Source of the DNA: Tyzzerella sp963558545
Lineage (GTDB): Bacteria > Bacillota > Clostridia > Lachnospirales > CAG-274
Length of the DNA stretch: 64,000 nucleotides
NCBI RefSeq assembly: GCF_963558545.1
Contig: NZ_CAUWHO010000008.1
Span: forward strand, 1 to 64,000
Direction of reading: 5' to 3'
In this document: piece after piece, positions 43,901-52,771 of the stretch
Layout of the letters: each line of letters starts with the position of its first letter
Position numbering within the stretch: position 1 is the first letter of the stretch
Made by a program: the position numbers and the translations under genes
Notes under the pieces: model-generated
The model's database searches: none
What the model saw: only the letters and a program-made list of their open reading frames with translations
Told to the model about the DNA's origin: nothing

Positions 43901-44001
43901 TTTTTTTGGATAATTTGTATTCAAGAATATATATTAATATATTTATTTATAAAGATTAATACAATCCCTGTGTATATTTCCTCTTTAAAAATATAAGTCA
44001 T
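43901..44001 (-). repeat. Dispersed intergenic motif, copy B (two blocks)
   Basis: Block 1 (43901-43940) has the T-run and TAATTTGTATTCAAGAATAT form of the motif. Block 2 (43983-44001, CTTTAAAAATATAAGTCAT) matches 17 of 19 bases of the block beside copy A. As at copy A, block 2 lies within 25 bases of a leftward terminator, here that of tRNA-Leu, and the next leftward gene is trkH. Confidence 0.5.
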
Positions 44002-44024
44002 ACCGTAATTGATATAAATAAAAA

Positions 44025-44046
44025 AAGCCACTATTAATAGTGACTT
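44025..44046 (-). terminator. Terminator of tRNA-Leu
   Basis: AAGTCACTATT/AATAGTGGCTT on the minus strand (one G-U pair) followed by a T-run, seven bases beyond the tRNA 3' end. Confidence 0.8.
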
Positions 44047-44052
44047 AAACTA

Positions 44053-44131
44053 TGCGGACAGTGGGACTTGAACCCACACTCCTAGGAACTAGATTCTAAG
44101 TCTAGCGCGTCTGCCATTCCGCCATGTCCGC
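44053..44131 (-). tRNA. tRNA-Leu (anticodon UAG)
   Basis: 79 bases. Acceptor arms GCGGACA/TGTCCGC with discriminator A, D-arm with GCG/CGC, anticodon stem CTAGA/TCTAG with loop CTTAGAA (anticodon TAG), a class II variable arm TTCCTAGGAGT with a 3-bp stem, and T-arm GTGGG-TTCAAGT-CCCAC. CCA is not encoded. Reads CUN leucine codons. Confidence 0.97.
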
Positions 44132-44244
44132 AAATCCTTAACTTTCTTGTATATGATAACATATATAAATATATATGTCAATACTTTTGTTAGTTTTTTT
44201 AAATAAGCTTATTTATAAATAATATGTATATAATAAAAATATAT

Positions 44245-44298
44245 AAAACAAAGATAAGATAGTGTAATATTATACTTATACTTTCTTATCTTTGTTTT
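44245..44298 (-). terminator. Terminator of the amidase gene
   Basis: AAAACAAAGATAAGA pairs perfectly with TCTTATCTTTGTTTT (15 bp); the loop itself contains AGTGTAATA/TATACTT pairing. It starts 8 bases after the stop. Confidence 0.85.
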
Positions 44299-44305
44299 AT
44301 AAAAT

Positions 44306-46381
44306 TTACCTTTTGCTAGGAAACTTTTCTGTTATTTCTAAAATACCATCATAAATAGCCTTAGCTGCTTTTTGTTTAAATTCTGGTGTACTTATTCTTG
44401 CTGCTTCTGCAGGGTTACTTAAAAATCCTATTTCACATAAAACAGCAGGTATTTTATTATTTCTAAGCACAATTAAATTAGATGTTTTTACTTTTCTATC
44501 TAATGTACCAAGTTCTTTTAGTAAATTTTTTTGCAAAATATCTGCCATATCTTTACTTGTAAGTCCAGTGTCATTTGTATTAGGGTTTAAATAATATACT
44601 TCAGTACCATTAGGCCCAGGTTCACCTTTTCCTGACGCATTTTGATGTATAGATACAAACATATCTCCAACTTCATTTGACATATTAGTTCTATCGTTAA
44701 AGCTTGGGTTTACATCTTCAAGTCTTGTAAAATAAGCTTTAATATTATGGTTTTGTTCAAATAATTGATTTAATATAAGAGAAATATCAAGGTTTATATC
44801 TTTTTCTACTAACCCATTTCCAGTAGTACCAGGTGCTTCTCCACCGTGTCCTGGGTCTACAACAACTACATTTTTATATTTTTCTTTTGGTAAAAGCATA
44901 TTAATATATATATAATTGATATCTTCTGTTACATTAATGGCTGTTATTTTTTTACAATCTATTATCATTTGTGTCCTATTAGATACATTTTCTACCGTTA
45001 TTTTGTTTACAAGCTCATTATCAACTCTATGCTCGCCTATATTTATTAAAGGTGTTATATCTGTATCAAATGTTAGTATATATTCTTTATTTAAATAGTT
45101 GTCTGTATGTTTAATATTATTTATATTAATAGGCACACTAGATTTTTTCTCTATTTTAAATTGTCTATTAGATGTAATATTACTGTTAAGTTCATTGTTA
45201 GTGTCAATGTTACTATTGTTTTCTTCCTTATATATTGTTATTACTGTTGTATTTTCTTGCTTTTTGTGAGAAAATTTAATATCTTCATTAAGTGTAGCTT
45301 CTATGTTAATATTAACTCCTGTACTTTTACTATAATCCAAATTATTGATATACTTTGTTTTTTGTATATTTTCCGTTAATCCTACAAGAGCTGCATTTTT
45401 TATTTCTATATTTAATCTATCCTTAGCTTCATTTTTAGTTATGTTAACATCTGGTGCAAATTCTCCATATATTTTTAAAATATCATTAACACCGTCATTA
45501 TACATATCTAATTTTTTAATTGGATTTCCTCCAAAATTTACATATAATGTCTTTCCATCTTCTGATAAAAAGTTATTGTTTAAAACTGAGCTTTTTGTTT
45601 TAAAAATAAATCTTGTTATGTTATTATCTTTATTTTCTATTGTAACATTAGATATAAATTCTGTTATACTATCAATGCTTGTCTGGTTTATATTATTTTT
45701 AGAATTATATATATCTATAGCAACTGCTCCATTATCTAGTATTACTTGTTCAAACTTTTCAATTTTTTTATTTGAATATATACTAAAAGTTCTTTCGTCA
45801 GAATCTGGCATATTTATTCCTTCAATATTTATTTGGGGATTAGATATTGTAGTTGTTTCCAATGTAGTTGTTTCTGTTGTTGTATCTTGTAATATTTTTT
45901 CTTTAATATCTATTATTCTTTCATCATTTTTCCACACAACATCAAGTCCCATAGCCTCACTTACAAAACGAACAGGTATCATAGTTTTACTATTTATAAG
46001 TTTAGGTGGGATACTCATCTTAAATAGTTGTCCATTTACTGTTGCATTTACATCATTTATCTTCATAAGAACAACCATATCTTTATATACTACTTGTACC
46101 TGCTCCTTATCTTTTATCCAAGTAACACTTGCTCCTATTTTTTCAAAGCTTTCTCTAGCTGGCACAAGTGTATAATTATTAATTATAATAGGCTCTAGAG
46201 GTAAATCTTCCACTTTTTTAGAATTAACATATAAATAAACACGTTCTTTATTATATGTATATGTTTTGTTATCATATGTTATTTTAAAATTTACATATGG
46301 CGCTGAAAATGTACAAATATTAATCATTAAAACAAATATCATAGTAAAAAACACTAATAGAAAATTTTTTTGTTTAAACAT
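44306..46381 (-). CDS. N-acetylmuramoyl-L-alanine amidase with stalk and AMIN-type domains
   Basis: 691 aa secreted wall hydrolase. A signal peptide or anchor (1-27) precedes a stalk domain at about 30-162 (TLVPARESFEKIGASVTW and TMIPVRFVSEAMGLDVVW), a Thr/Glu-rich linker at 166-180, a beta-rich region at about 190-500 resembling AMIN domains that bind the wall, and a C-terminal Amidase_3 domain. Zinc and catalytic residues are in VVVDPGHGGEAPG, LVEKDINLDI, FVSIHQNAS and AVLCEIGFLSN. It cuts the bond between muramic acid and the stem peptide. Promoter and terminator bracket it as a single gene. Confidence 0.93.
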   Translation of the reverse strand: MFKQKNFLLVFFTMIFVLMINICTFSAPYVNFKITYDNKTYTYNKERVYLYVNSKKVEDLPLEPIIINNYTLVPARESFEKIGASVTWIKDKEQVQVVYKDMVVLMKINDVNATVNGQLFKMSIPPKLINSKTMIPVRFVSEAMGLDVVWKNDERIIDIKEKILQDTTTETTTLETTTISNPQINIEGINMPDSDERTFSIYSNKKIEKFEQVILDNGAVAIDIYNSKNNINQTSIDSITEFISNVTIENKDNNITRFIFKTKSSVLNNNFLSEDGKTLYVNFGGNPIKKLDMYNDGVNDILKIYGEFAPDVNITKNEAKDRLNIEIKNAALVGLTENIQKTKYINNLDYSKSTGVNINIEATLNEDIKFSHKKQENTTVITIYKEENNSNIDTNNELNSNITSNRQFKIEKKSSVPININNIKHTDNYLNKEYILTFDTDITPLINIGEHRVDNELVNKITVENVSNRTQMIIDCKKITAINVTEDINYIYINMLLPKEKYKNVVVVDPGHGGEAPGTTGNGLVEKDINLDISLILNQLFEQNHNIKAYFTRLEDVNPSFNDRTNMSNEVGDMFVSIHQNASGKGEPGPNGTEVYYLNPNTNDTGLTSKDMADILQKNLLKELGTLDRKVKTSNLIVLRNNKIPAVLCEIGFLSNPAEAARISTPEFKQKAAKAIYDGILEITEKFPSKR

Positions 46382-46414
46382 AAGTAGCCTCCATTATTTT
46401 TCTTGTATTTTTAT

Positions 46415-46444
46415 ATTATAACAAATTTCTTTATATAATTACAA
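46415..46444 (-). promoter_or_regulatory. Promoter of the amidase gene
   Basis: TTGTAA, 18 bases, then TATAAT preceded by TGT (extended -10) on the minus strand, 34 bases before the start codon. Confidence 0.6.
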
Positions 46445-46506
46445 TACTTACGCATATTTGAAATAAAAATGTAATAATCTTTATTTTTAAGTATCCTAAT
46501 CGTATA

Positions 46507-46552
46507 TAATAACAAAAAGTATCTAAAATTATATAGATACTTTTTGTTATTA
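46507..46552 (-). terminator. rnr terminator
   Basis: At least 16 perfect base pairs (TAACAAAAAGTATCTA and complement) around an 8-base loop, extended by ATA/TAT pairs; 14 bases after the rnr stop. Confidence 0.88.
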
Positions 46553-46565
46553 TAATATTTAACAC

Positions 46566-48725
46566 TTATTCTTCTTCATTTTCTAAAACAAATTTAAAAT
46601 CTATCGTTCTTTCATACATATCAGTAGATATAAGCTTAACTGTAACTACATTACCTAAAGAATATCTTTTACCTGTTTTCTCTCCAAAATATTGCATATT
46701 TTTTTCATCATAATAGTAATAATCATCTTCAATATTTTTAGGAGATACCATACCCTCTATAGTGTTTGGTAATTCTACATATATACCCCAACTAGTTATG
46801 CCAGATATAACACCTTTAAATATTTGTCCAATCTTATCTTGCATATATTCAACTTTTTTAACAAGGCAAGTTTCTCTCTCTGCATCTTCTGCCACACGCT
46901 CTCTATTAGAACACTTTAGGCAAATATCTGGTAATTTTTTACTTAGTGTATTTACTCTTTTTTCATTTAAATTTCCATTTATATTTTCTTTTATAATACG
47001 GTGTATCTGTAAATCTGGATATCTTCTTATAGGAGATGTAAAATGACAATAATATTTTGCTGCCAAACCAAAATGTCCTTCATTTCTAAAAGTATATCTA
47101 GCCTGCTTAAAACTTCTTAGCACTATCCTACTTATAACCATTTCCTCTGGTGTTCCTTTAGCTTTATCAAGTAACTTTTGAAAGGCCTTAGAGTGTATAT
47201 TGCTCCCTTTTAGTTTATATCCAAATTTAGATATAAATTCTGCCATTTCTTCTACTTTTTCTACATCTGGTTCTTCGTGAGAACGGTAAACAAAAGGTAA
47301 CTCTAGCCAATAATAATGCTCTGCAACTGTTTCGTTAGCTACAAGCATAAATTCTTCTATTATACTTGTAGCAACATTTCTTTCATATAGCTTTATTTCT
47401 ATTGGCTGTCTATCCTCATTTAAAATAATTTTAGCTTCTTCAAAATCAAACTCTATTGCCCCTCTTTTTATACGTTTTTGCAGTAGTATATTTCTAAGTT
47501 CTTCCATAGTTTTAAACATATTTAAAAAATCTTTATTATCTTCTAAATAAGGACTATTTTCGTTTGTTAAAACATCATTTACAATAGTATAGCTCATTCT
47601 CTTATCTACATTTATAAGTGTTTCTGCTATTTGATGATTGCAAATAGTACCATTTTGGTCTATTTCCATTATACAGCTTAAAGCCAATCTGTCTTGTTTT
47701 TCATTTAATGAGCATATACCGTTAGATAATTTATGTGGCAACATAGGTATAACTCTATCTACAAGGTAAACACTTGTGCCTCTTTTTATTGCCTCTCTAT
47801 CAAGAGCAGTACCTTCTTTTACATAATGTGTAACATCTGCTATATGAACACCCAAGCTATAGTGTCCATTTTCTAATTTTTGTATAGTTATAGCATCATC
47901 TAAGTCTTTAGCATCTTCTCCATCTATAGTTACAGTTTGTAAATTTCTTAAATCAAGCCTATTTATTTTTTCTTCTTCTAGTACTTCACTAGGTATATTT
48001 TCTATTTGCTTATAAACTAAGTCATCAAAATCTGTTGGTAGTTCAAATTGTTTTATAATAGATAAAATATCTACACCAGGGTCATTTATATGTCCTATTA
48101 TTTCTGTAACCTTTCCCTCTGGTTTTTTACCCTCTTCTGCTTGTTTTATTATTTCTACAACAACCTTATGTCCTGTAACTGCACCCATAGTGTATTTTTT
48201 AGGTATAAAAATATCTTTATACATTCTCTTTTCATCTGGTATAACAAATCCAAAGCTTTGGCTTTGCTCAAATGTTCCTACTATATGTTTAAATCCTTTT
48301 TCCAACACTTTTATTATAACACCTTCTGGCCTTTTGCCTGTTTCTTCTTCTGTTATTTGGCAAAGCACCTTGTCTTTATGCATAGCTCCATTAGTATTTT
48401 TTTCGTGTATAAATATATCTCTTTTGTTATATAAGTCATCATTTTCTACTACAACAAATCCAAAACCTTTAGATGTACTAGTGTAAGTACCATATACCAT
48501 ATTTAAGCTTTCTGGTAGCATTATTTTACCTTTTTGGGTTAAAACAAGCTTCCCATCTACCAATAGCTCATTTACTATTTGTTCAAATAAATCTCTATCT
48601 TTAACAGGCACTTCCATAAACATCATAATATCGTTTATTTTCATAGGCTTATATTCCTTAGATTTAACAAAACCTAATATTTTTGCCTTTTTTTCATCTA
48701 AAATATTACTATCTATATCTATCAT
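46566..48725 (-). CDS. rnr: Ribonuclease R
   Basis: Processive 3'-5' exoribonuclease of the RNase II/R family, 719 aa. An N-terminal winged helix and two cold-shock domains (GYGTYTSTSKGFGFV-like segments begin near residue 70 and 145) precede the RNB domain with the catalytic acidic cluster IDGEDAKDLDDAI near 270 and the C-terminal S1 domain (GVISGITSWGIYVELPNTIEGMV). It degrades structured RNA and, with tmRNA, faulty mRNA. smpB, which commonly follows, is not downstream here: a terminator and the amidase gene are. Confidence 0.95.
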   Translation of the reverse strand: MIDIDSNILDEKKAKILGFVKSKEYKPMKINDIMMFMEVPVKDRDLFEQIVNELLVDGKLVLTQKGKIMLPESLNMVYGTYTSTSKGFGFVVVENDDLYNKRDIFIHEKNTNGAMHKDKVLCQITEEETGKRPEGVIIKVLEKGFKHIVGTFEQSQSFGFVIPDEKRMYKDIFIPKKYTMGAVTGHKVVVEIIKQAEEGKKPEGKVTEIIGHINDPGVDILSIIKQFELPTDFDDLVYKQIENIPSEVLEEEKINRLDLRNLQTVTIDGEDAKDLDDAITIQKLENGHYSLGVHIADVTHYVKEGTALDREAIKRGTSVYLVDRVIPMLPHKLSNGICSLNEKQDRLALSCIMEIDQNGTICNHQIAETLINVDKRMSYTIVNDVLTNENSPYLEDNKDFLNMFKTMEELRNILLQKRIKRGAIEFDFEEAKIILNEDRQPIEIKLYERNVATSIIEEFMLVANETVAEHYYWLELPFVYRSHEEPDVEKVEEMAEFISKFGYKLKGSNIHSKAFQKLLDKAKGTPEEMVISRIVLRSFKQARYTFRNEGHFGLAAKYYCHFTSPIRRYPDLQIHRIIKENINGNLNEKRVNTLSKKLPDICLKCSNRERVAEDAERETCLVKKVEYMQDKIGQIFKGVISGITSWGIYVELPNTIEGMVSPKNIEDDYYYYDEKNMQYFGEKTGKRYSLGNVVTVKLISTDMYERTIDFKFVLENEEE

Positions 48726-48836
48726 TTTAACACCTCCTATGTGTTATTTTTATTTTATATAATTCTATAAGTATTATACAATCTTTTTATAATTTTTACA
48801 ACACTTAATAAATTTTTTAATTTTATATATTTAAAA

Positions 48837-48865
48837 TGCCCATTTAAGATAATCTTAAATAGGCA
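48837..48865 (-). terminator. secG terminator
   Basis: TGCCTATTTAAGA/TCTTAAATGGGCA on the minus strand (13 bp, one U-G pair, 3-base loop), 21 bases after secG. It separates secG from rnr, which are often one transcript. Confidence 0.75.
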
Positions 48866-48886
48866 ATAATAATTTTATAATTATTT

Positions 48887-49393
48887 TTATCTAACAAAAC
48901 CTAAAGCAATTGTTACAATAAAGAATATTACACCTAGTATAATAGTAAGTCTAGCTAATTTGCTTTCTTTACTTCTACCTTTATTTTGGTTCCAATAAGA
49001 CTGACTATCCCCACCTACAATAGAGCTTGATGTTATACCCGATGCCGACTTAGATTGTTGTAATACAACAACAATAAGTAAAAATGCAACTATACATTGT
49101 ATAACAGAAAGTCCTATAAAAGGTATACTCATACTGTCAGGCTTGCTAGCTGTTTCTGTTAATGTAGTTGTTTCTGTACTTTCATCTACAACAGTGCTAT
49201 TTTCTGTACTTGTTGTAGCTTCGCTTGTTTCATCTGGTAAAATTTCTCCTTCTATACCAACTTGTTTTTCTTTTGTTTCCTCTACAACTCTAGGCTCAAT
49301 AGATAATTCTTCTTGTTGTGTATTTTCAGAGCTATTTTCTTGGCTATTATCTGCTGTTGTTTCTTCTATGTTATTTTCTACATTATCATTCAT
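48887..49393 (-). CDS. secG: Protein-export membrane protein SecG with long acidic, Thr-rich N-terminal extension
   Basis: 168 aa from the ATG at 49393, which has AGGAGG seven bases upstream (a longer frame adds eight residues). Residues 89-168 are a normal SecG: a first membrane helix (LSVIQCIVAFLLIVVVLQQ), the conserved loop with GGDSQSYWNQNKGRSKESKLAR and a second helix (LTIILGVIFFIVTIALGF). Residues 1-88 are extra: acidic, low in hydrophobics, ending in a Thr/Glu/Ser run (TSTENSTVVDESTETTTLTE). Typical SecG is about 75-80 aa. The extension should face outside if topology is standard. Followed by rnr, the usual neighbour. Confidence 0.88.
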   Translation of the reverse strand: MNDNVENNIEETTADNSQENSSENTQQEELSIEPRVVEETKEKQVGIEGEILPDETSEATTSTENSTVVDESTETTTLTETASKPDSMSIPFIGLSVIQCIVAFLLIVVVLQQSKSASGITSSSIVGGDSQSYWNQNKGRSKESKLARLTIILGVIFFIVTIALGFVR

Positions 49394-49424
49394 TTTTTTA
49401 CCTCCTAAAAAAATCACTTTTTTT

Positions 49425-49453
49425 ATTTTATCATACTAAAAGATATATATCAA
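49425..49453 (-). promoter_or_regulatory. secG promoter
   Basis: TTGATA, 17 bases, TAAAAT with TG one base upstream of the -10 box, on the minus strand; 31 bases before the start codon. Confidence 0.65.
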
Positions 49454-49495
49454 TAAAAATTTTACAAAAGGTTCTAGTTATATTGTTATAAAATT

Positions 49496-50182
49496 CTACT
49501 TATTTTCAAATTTATACCCAACACCCCAAACAGTTTTTAAGCTCCATACATCTTCATAAGGCATTTTTTCTCTAATCCTTTTAACGTGCACATCTACTGT
49601 TCTAGTATCTCCTATAAATTCATATCCCCATATTTTATCAAGTAGTTGCTCTCTAGTAAAAACTTGATTTGGGTGTTGTGCTAAAAAGTTTAACAGTTCA
49701 AATTCTTTTGGTGGTAGCTCTAGCTGTGTGCCGTGGTATGTTACTACATATGTTGAAGGGTTTATAGTCATATTAGGTACAACTATTTGGTTAGACTGTA
49801 TACTATCATCTTTATTATCAAATCTTCTAAGAACAGCCTTTACCCTAGCAACAAGCTCTTTGCTATCAAAAGGTTTTACTATATAATCATCTGCTCCAAG
49901 CTCAAGCCCTAAAACTTTATCAAATATCTCTCCTTTAGCTGTAAGCATTATTATAGGTACAGAGCTTATTTTTCTAATCTCTCTACATATTTGATAACCA
50001 TCTATCTCTGGTAACATAATATCTAGTAAAACTAAATGTGGCGAAAAGTTTGAAAATTCTTCTATAGCTTTTCTACCACTATATACTTCTTTTGTTTCAT
50101 AGCCTTCTTTATTTAAATATAAACTTATAAGCTCTGCAATATGCTCATCATCATCTACAACTAATATTTTTAGTTTACTCAT
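49496..50182 (-). CDS. OmpR-family response regulator
   Basis: 228 aa two-component regulator. Receiver domain with acidic pocket DDDEH at 9-13, phosphorylated aspartate in HLVLLDIMLPEIDGYQ near residue 53, MLTAKG and KPF; C-terminal winged helix with FELLNFLAQHPNQVFTREQLL and RTVDVHVKRIREKM. No histidine kinase is beside it, so its partner is elsewhere. Similar in form to WalR, PhoP or ResD; not assignable by eye. It is 98 bases downstream of mutS2 and probably has its own promoter. Confidence 0.93.
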   Translation of the reverse strand: MSKLKILVVDDDEHIAELISLYLNKEGYETKEVYSGRKAIEEFSNFSPHLVLLDIMLPEIDGYQICREIRKISSVPIIMLTAKGEIFDKVLGLELGADDYIVKPFDSKELVARVKAVLRRFDNKDDSIQSNQIVVPNMTINPSTYVVTYHGTQLELPPKEFELLNFLAQHPNQVFTREQLLDKIWGYEFIGDTRTVDVHVKRIREKMPYEDVWSLKTVWGVGYKFENK

Positions 50183-50280
50183 AAAATTTCTCCCCTTTAA
50201 AATCTATTTATAAAGATTTTACTATTCAAATTTTAAGTAAAAATGAATATTTTTTTAATTTTATAGATATTGTAAAAATA

Positions 50281-52662
50281 TTATTTAAGTTCTACAATAG
50301 TAACACCAGCATCTCCCTCGCCAAATTCTCCTAAACGATATTTTTTTACTCTGCTATGTCTTCTAAGATATTCGTGTATACCTGTTCTTAAAGCACCTGT
50401 TCCTTTGCCGTGTATAACGCTTATAGTGTCCATACCTGCTAAAAAAGCATCATCTATAAATTTATCAACTTTTTCTATTGCCTCATCTACATAAAGCCCT
50501 CTAAGGTCTATTTCATAAGATATAGTTTGTGCTTTATTATTTTTAAAGCTACTTGTCTTTTTAGGTTTTATATGTTCTTTTTTAGGCTCTACATAGGTTG
50601 TATCTATTGACAAATCTTTTAAATTTGTTTTTATATTCATAATACCTGCCATAACCATTACCTCACCTTTTTGGTTAGGTTCACTTGTTACAGTGCCAGA
50701 CTGATTTAATGAATGTATAAAAACTCTATCACCTTTTTTAAGATTTTTAGGTATAACACGCTTTTGAGAATTTTTATTATTAAATTTATCTATTCTTTCA
50801 TCTAATTTAGATAGTTTATCTTTTAATTTTTGTCTTTGGCTATTAATATCATTTTGACTTGCTTTTTCTTTAGCCAATCTTTGTATCTCTTTTACAGCAT
50901 TATCTGCATCTATTTTAGCCTTAGCTAATATTCTTTTTGCATCTTCTGTAGCTTTTAAAAGTATTTTTTCTTTTTGTTCTCTTGTTTTTTTCTTTTGGTT
51001 TTCTACATCTTTTTTAAGCTTTTCTGCCTCTAGCCTATAACTTTCGGCTCTTTCTTTTTCTATCATTAAAGATTTTTTGTTTATTTCAAGGTCTGTAATA
51101 ACATCTTCAAACTTAGTATCTTCTTTACTAAGCATATTTTTAGCATCTTCTATAATATAATCAGGAAGACCCAATCTTTTTGATATAGCAAAAGCATTAC
51201 TTTTACCAGGCACACCTATTAAAAGACGATAAGTAGGGCGAAGTGTTTTTACGTCAAATTCGCAAGAAGCATTTGATATGCCCTTAGTTGATATAGCAAA
51301 AACTTTAAGCTCGCTGTAATGTGTTGTAACAGCTGTTCTTATTTGCCTATCGTGTAAATATTGTATAATAGACATAGCAAGGCAAGCTCCCTCTGTTGGG
51401 TCTGTCCCTGCTCCAAGCTCATCTAACAAAACAAGCGAATTATCTGTTACCTCATCTAATATAGACACTATATTTGTCATATGAGCAGAAAATGTACTAA
51501 GGCTTTGCTCGATGCTTTGCTCATCACCTATATCAGAAAATACATTATCAAAAACAGCAAGCTCTGAATTATCAAAAGCTGATATATGAAGCCCTGCCTG
51601 CCCCATCAATGTAAATAACCCTATTGTTTTTAAAGATACCGTTTTACCTCCTGTGTTAGGCCCTGTTATAAGAAGAGTAGTAAATTCATCTCCAAGGTAA
51701 ATATCGGTAGATACAACGTTATTATTATCTAATAAAGGGTGTCTTGCCTTTTTAATATTTATATATCCTTTTTCATTAAATATAGGCTCTGTACCATTAA
51801 TACTTATAGAATATTCCCCTTTTGCAAATATAAAATCTATCTCTGTTAAAACAACTAAATTGCTAAGTAAAATATCCCTATGCTCATTTACCATTTCAGA
51901 TAATTTTTTAAGTATTCTGTTTATTTCTTGTAGTTCATCAGAATGTAGCTCTTTTATTTTATTATTGAGCATAACAACGCTTGTAGGCTCCATAAAAACA
52001 GTAGCACCTGTTGCCGATTGGTCGTGTACCATACCAGAAAAAGAATTTTTATATTCTGCCTTAACTGGTATACAATATCTATCGCTTTTTACTGTGATAA
52101 CAGGGTCTTGTAACATATTTTTATATGTGCTAGACTGTATTATTTTATTAAGCTCTAGCCTTACTCTTTCATTAGCTATCTTTATATCTCGTCTTATTTC
52201 TCTTAGCTTTTGGCTAGCATCATCAGACATTTCTGTATTAGATATTATACATCTAGTTATCTCTTTATCTAAGCTTTCTATTGGCTCTATCACCTCAAAT
52301 TTAGGCTCTAAAGCATCATATACATCGTATTTATTTTCACTTTTAGCATAATCTTTTGCCCTTTTACAAGCACTTAAAAAATCTGCAACATTTAAAAGCT
52401 CTTCAAAGTTTAAGCTACCTCCTACGGCCGTCCTTTGTAAAAAAGGATTTATATCTCTAAGCCCACCTATTTTTAAAGAACCTTTTTTTAATATCATACT
52501 AACAGCTTGAGAGGTTTCTTTTTGCCAAATTTTTATTTCTTTTATATCATCGCTAGGTTTTAAAGCTCTCACCTTTTCTTTTCCAACAAAAGAGCTTGCA
52601 AAACTAGCTATCTTTTCTATTATTTTATCAAATTCTAAAGTTTTTAAAGCTTTCTCGTTCAT
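50281..52662 (-). CDS. mutS2: MutS2 (Smr-domain MutS paralogue)
   Basis: 793 aa. MutS-type ATPase domain with Walker A ITGPNTGGKTVSLKTIG near residue 335, ABC signature region and Walker B LVLLDELGAGTDP; a long charged coiled coil (about 510-640); and a C-terminal Smr nuclease domain with EIDLRGLYVDEAI and VIHGKGTGALRTGIHEYL. The mismatch-recognition domain of MutS1 is absent. Recent work on Bacillus MutS2 points to rescue of collided ribosomes; older work to suppression of recombination. Single gene. Confidence 0.95.
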   Translation of the reverse strand: MNEKALKTLEFDKIIEKIASFASSFVGKEKVRALKPSDDIKEIKIWQKETSQAVSMILKKGSLKIGGLRDINPFLQRTAVGGSLNFEELLNVADFLSACKRAKDYAKSENKYDVYDALEPKFEVIEPIESLDKEITRCIISNTEMSDDASQKLREIRRDIKIANERVRLELNKIIQSSTYKNMLQDPVITVKSDRYCIPVKAEYKNSFSGMVHDQSATGATVFMEPTSVVMLNNKIKELHSDELQEINRILKKLSEMVNEHRDILLSNLVVLTEIDFIFAKGEYSISINGTEPIFNEKGYINIKKARHPLLDNNNVVSTDIYLGDEFTTLLITGPNTGGKTVSLKTIGLFTLMGQAGLHISAFDNSELAVFDNVFSDIGDEQSIEQSLSTFSAHMTNIVSILDEVTDNSLVLLDELGAGTDPTEGACLAMSIIQYLHDRQIRTAVTTHYSELKVFAISTKGISNASCEFDVKTLRPTYRLLIGVPGKSNAFAISKRLGLPDYIIEDAKNMLSKEDTKFEDVITDLEINKKSLMIEKERAESYRLEAEKLKKDVENQKKKTREQKEKILLKATEDAKRILAKAKIDADNAVKEIQRLAKEKASQNDINSQRQKLKDKLSKLDERIDKFNNKNSQKRVIPKNLKKGDRVFIHSLNQSGTVTSEPNQKGEVMVMAGIMNIKTNLKDLSIDTTYVEPKKEHIKPKKTSSFKNNKAQTISYEIDLRGLYVDEAIEKVDKFIDDAFLAGMDTISVIHGKGTGALRTGIHEYLRRHSRVKKYRLGEFGEGDAGVTIVELK

Positions 52663-52703
52663 TTTTACCTCTATTTTTCCTATACAAATACATAAATTTA
52701 TAG

Positions 52704-52732
52704 TTGAATTTTTTACAATTTTGTATTACAAT
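52704..52732 (+). promoter_or_regulatory. Promoter of the lytic transglycosylase gene
   Basis: TTGAAT, 17 bases, TACAAT on the plus strand, 39 bases before the start codon. Confidence 0.6.
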
Positions 52733-52771
52733 TAAAATATATGCTTAAAAAAATAATGAAGGGAGATTATT

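Noticed and set aside
44053..44131. Possibility that further tRNA genes accompany tRNA-Leu
   Set aside because: Scanning 43823-44305 shows only one cloverleaf; the remainder is terminators and the dispersed motif.
45345..46175. A 276-codon open frame on the plus strand opposite the amidase gene
   Set aside because: It has no ribosome site, its protein is composition-driven and hydrophobic, and the opposite frame is a clear amidase with conserved motifs. It is a shadow.
22633..46381. 'Copper amine oxidase' domains taken as amine oxidase enzymes
   Set aside because: Only the N-terminal stalk fold is present; no catalytic domain with the topaquinone site exists in any of the three proteins.
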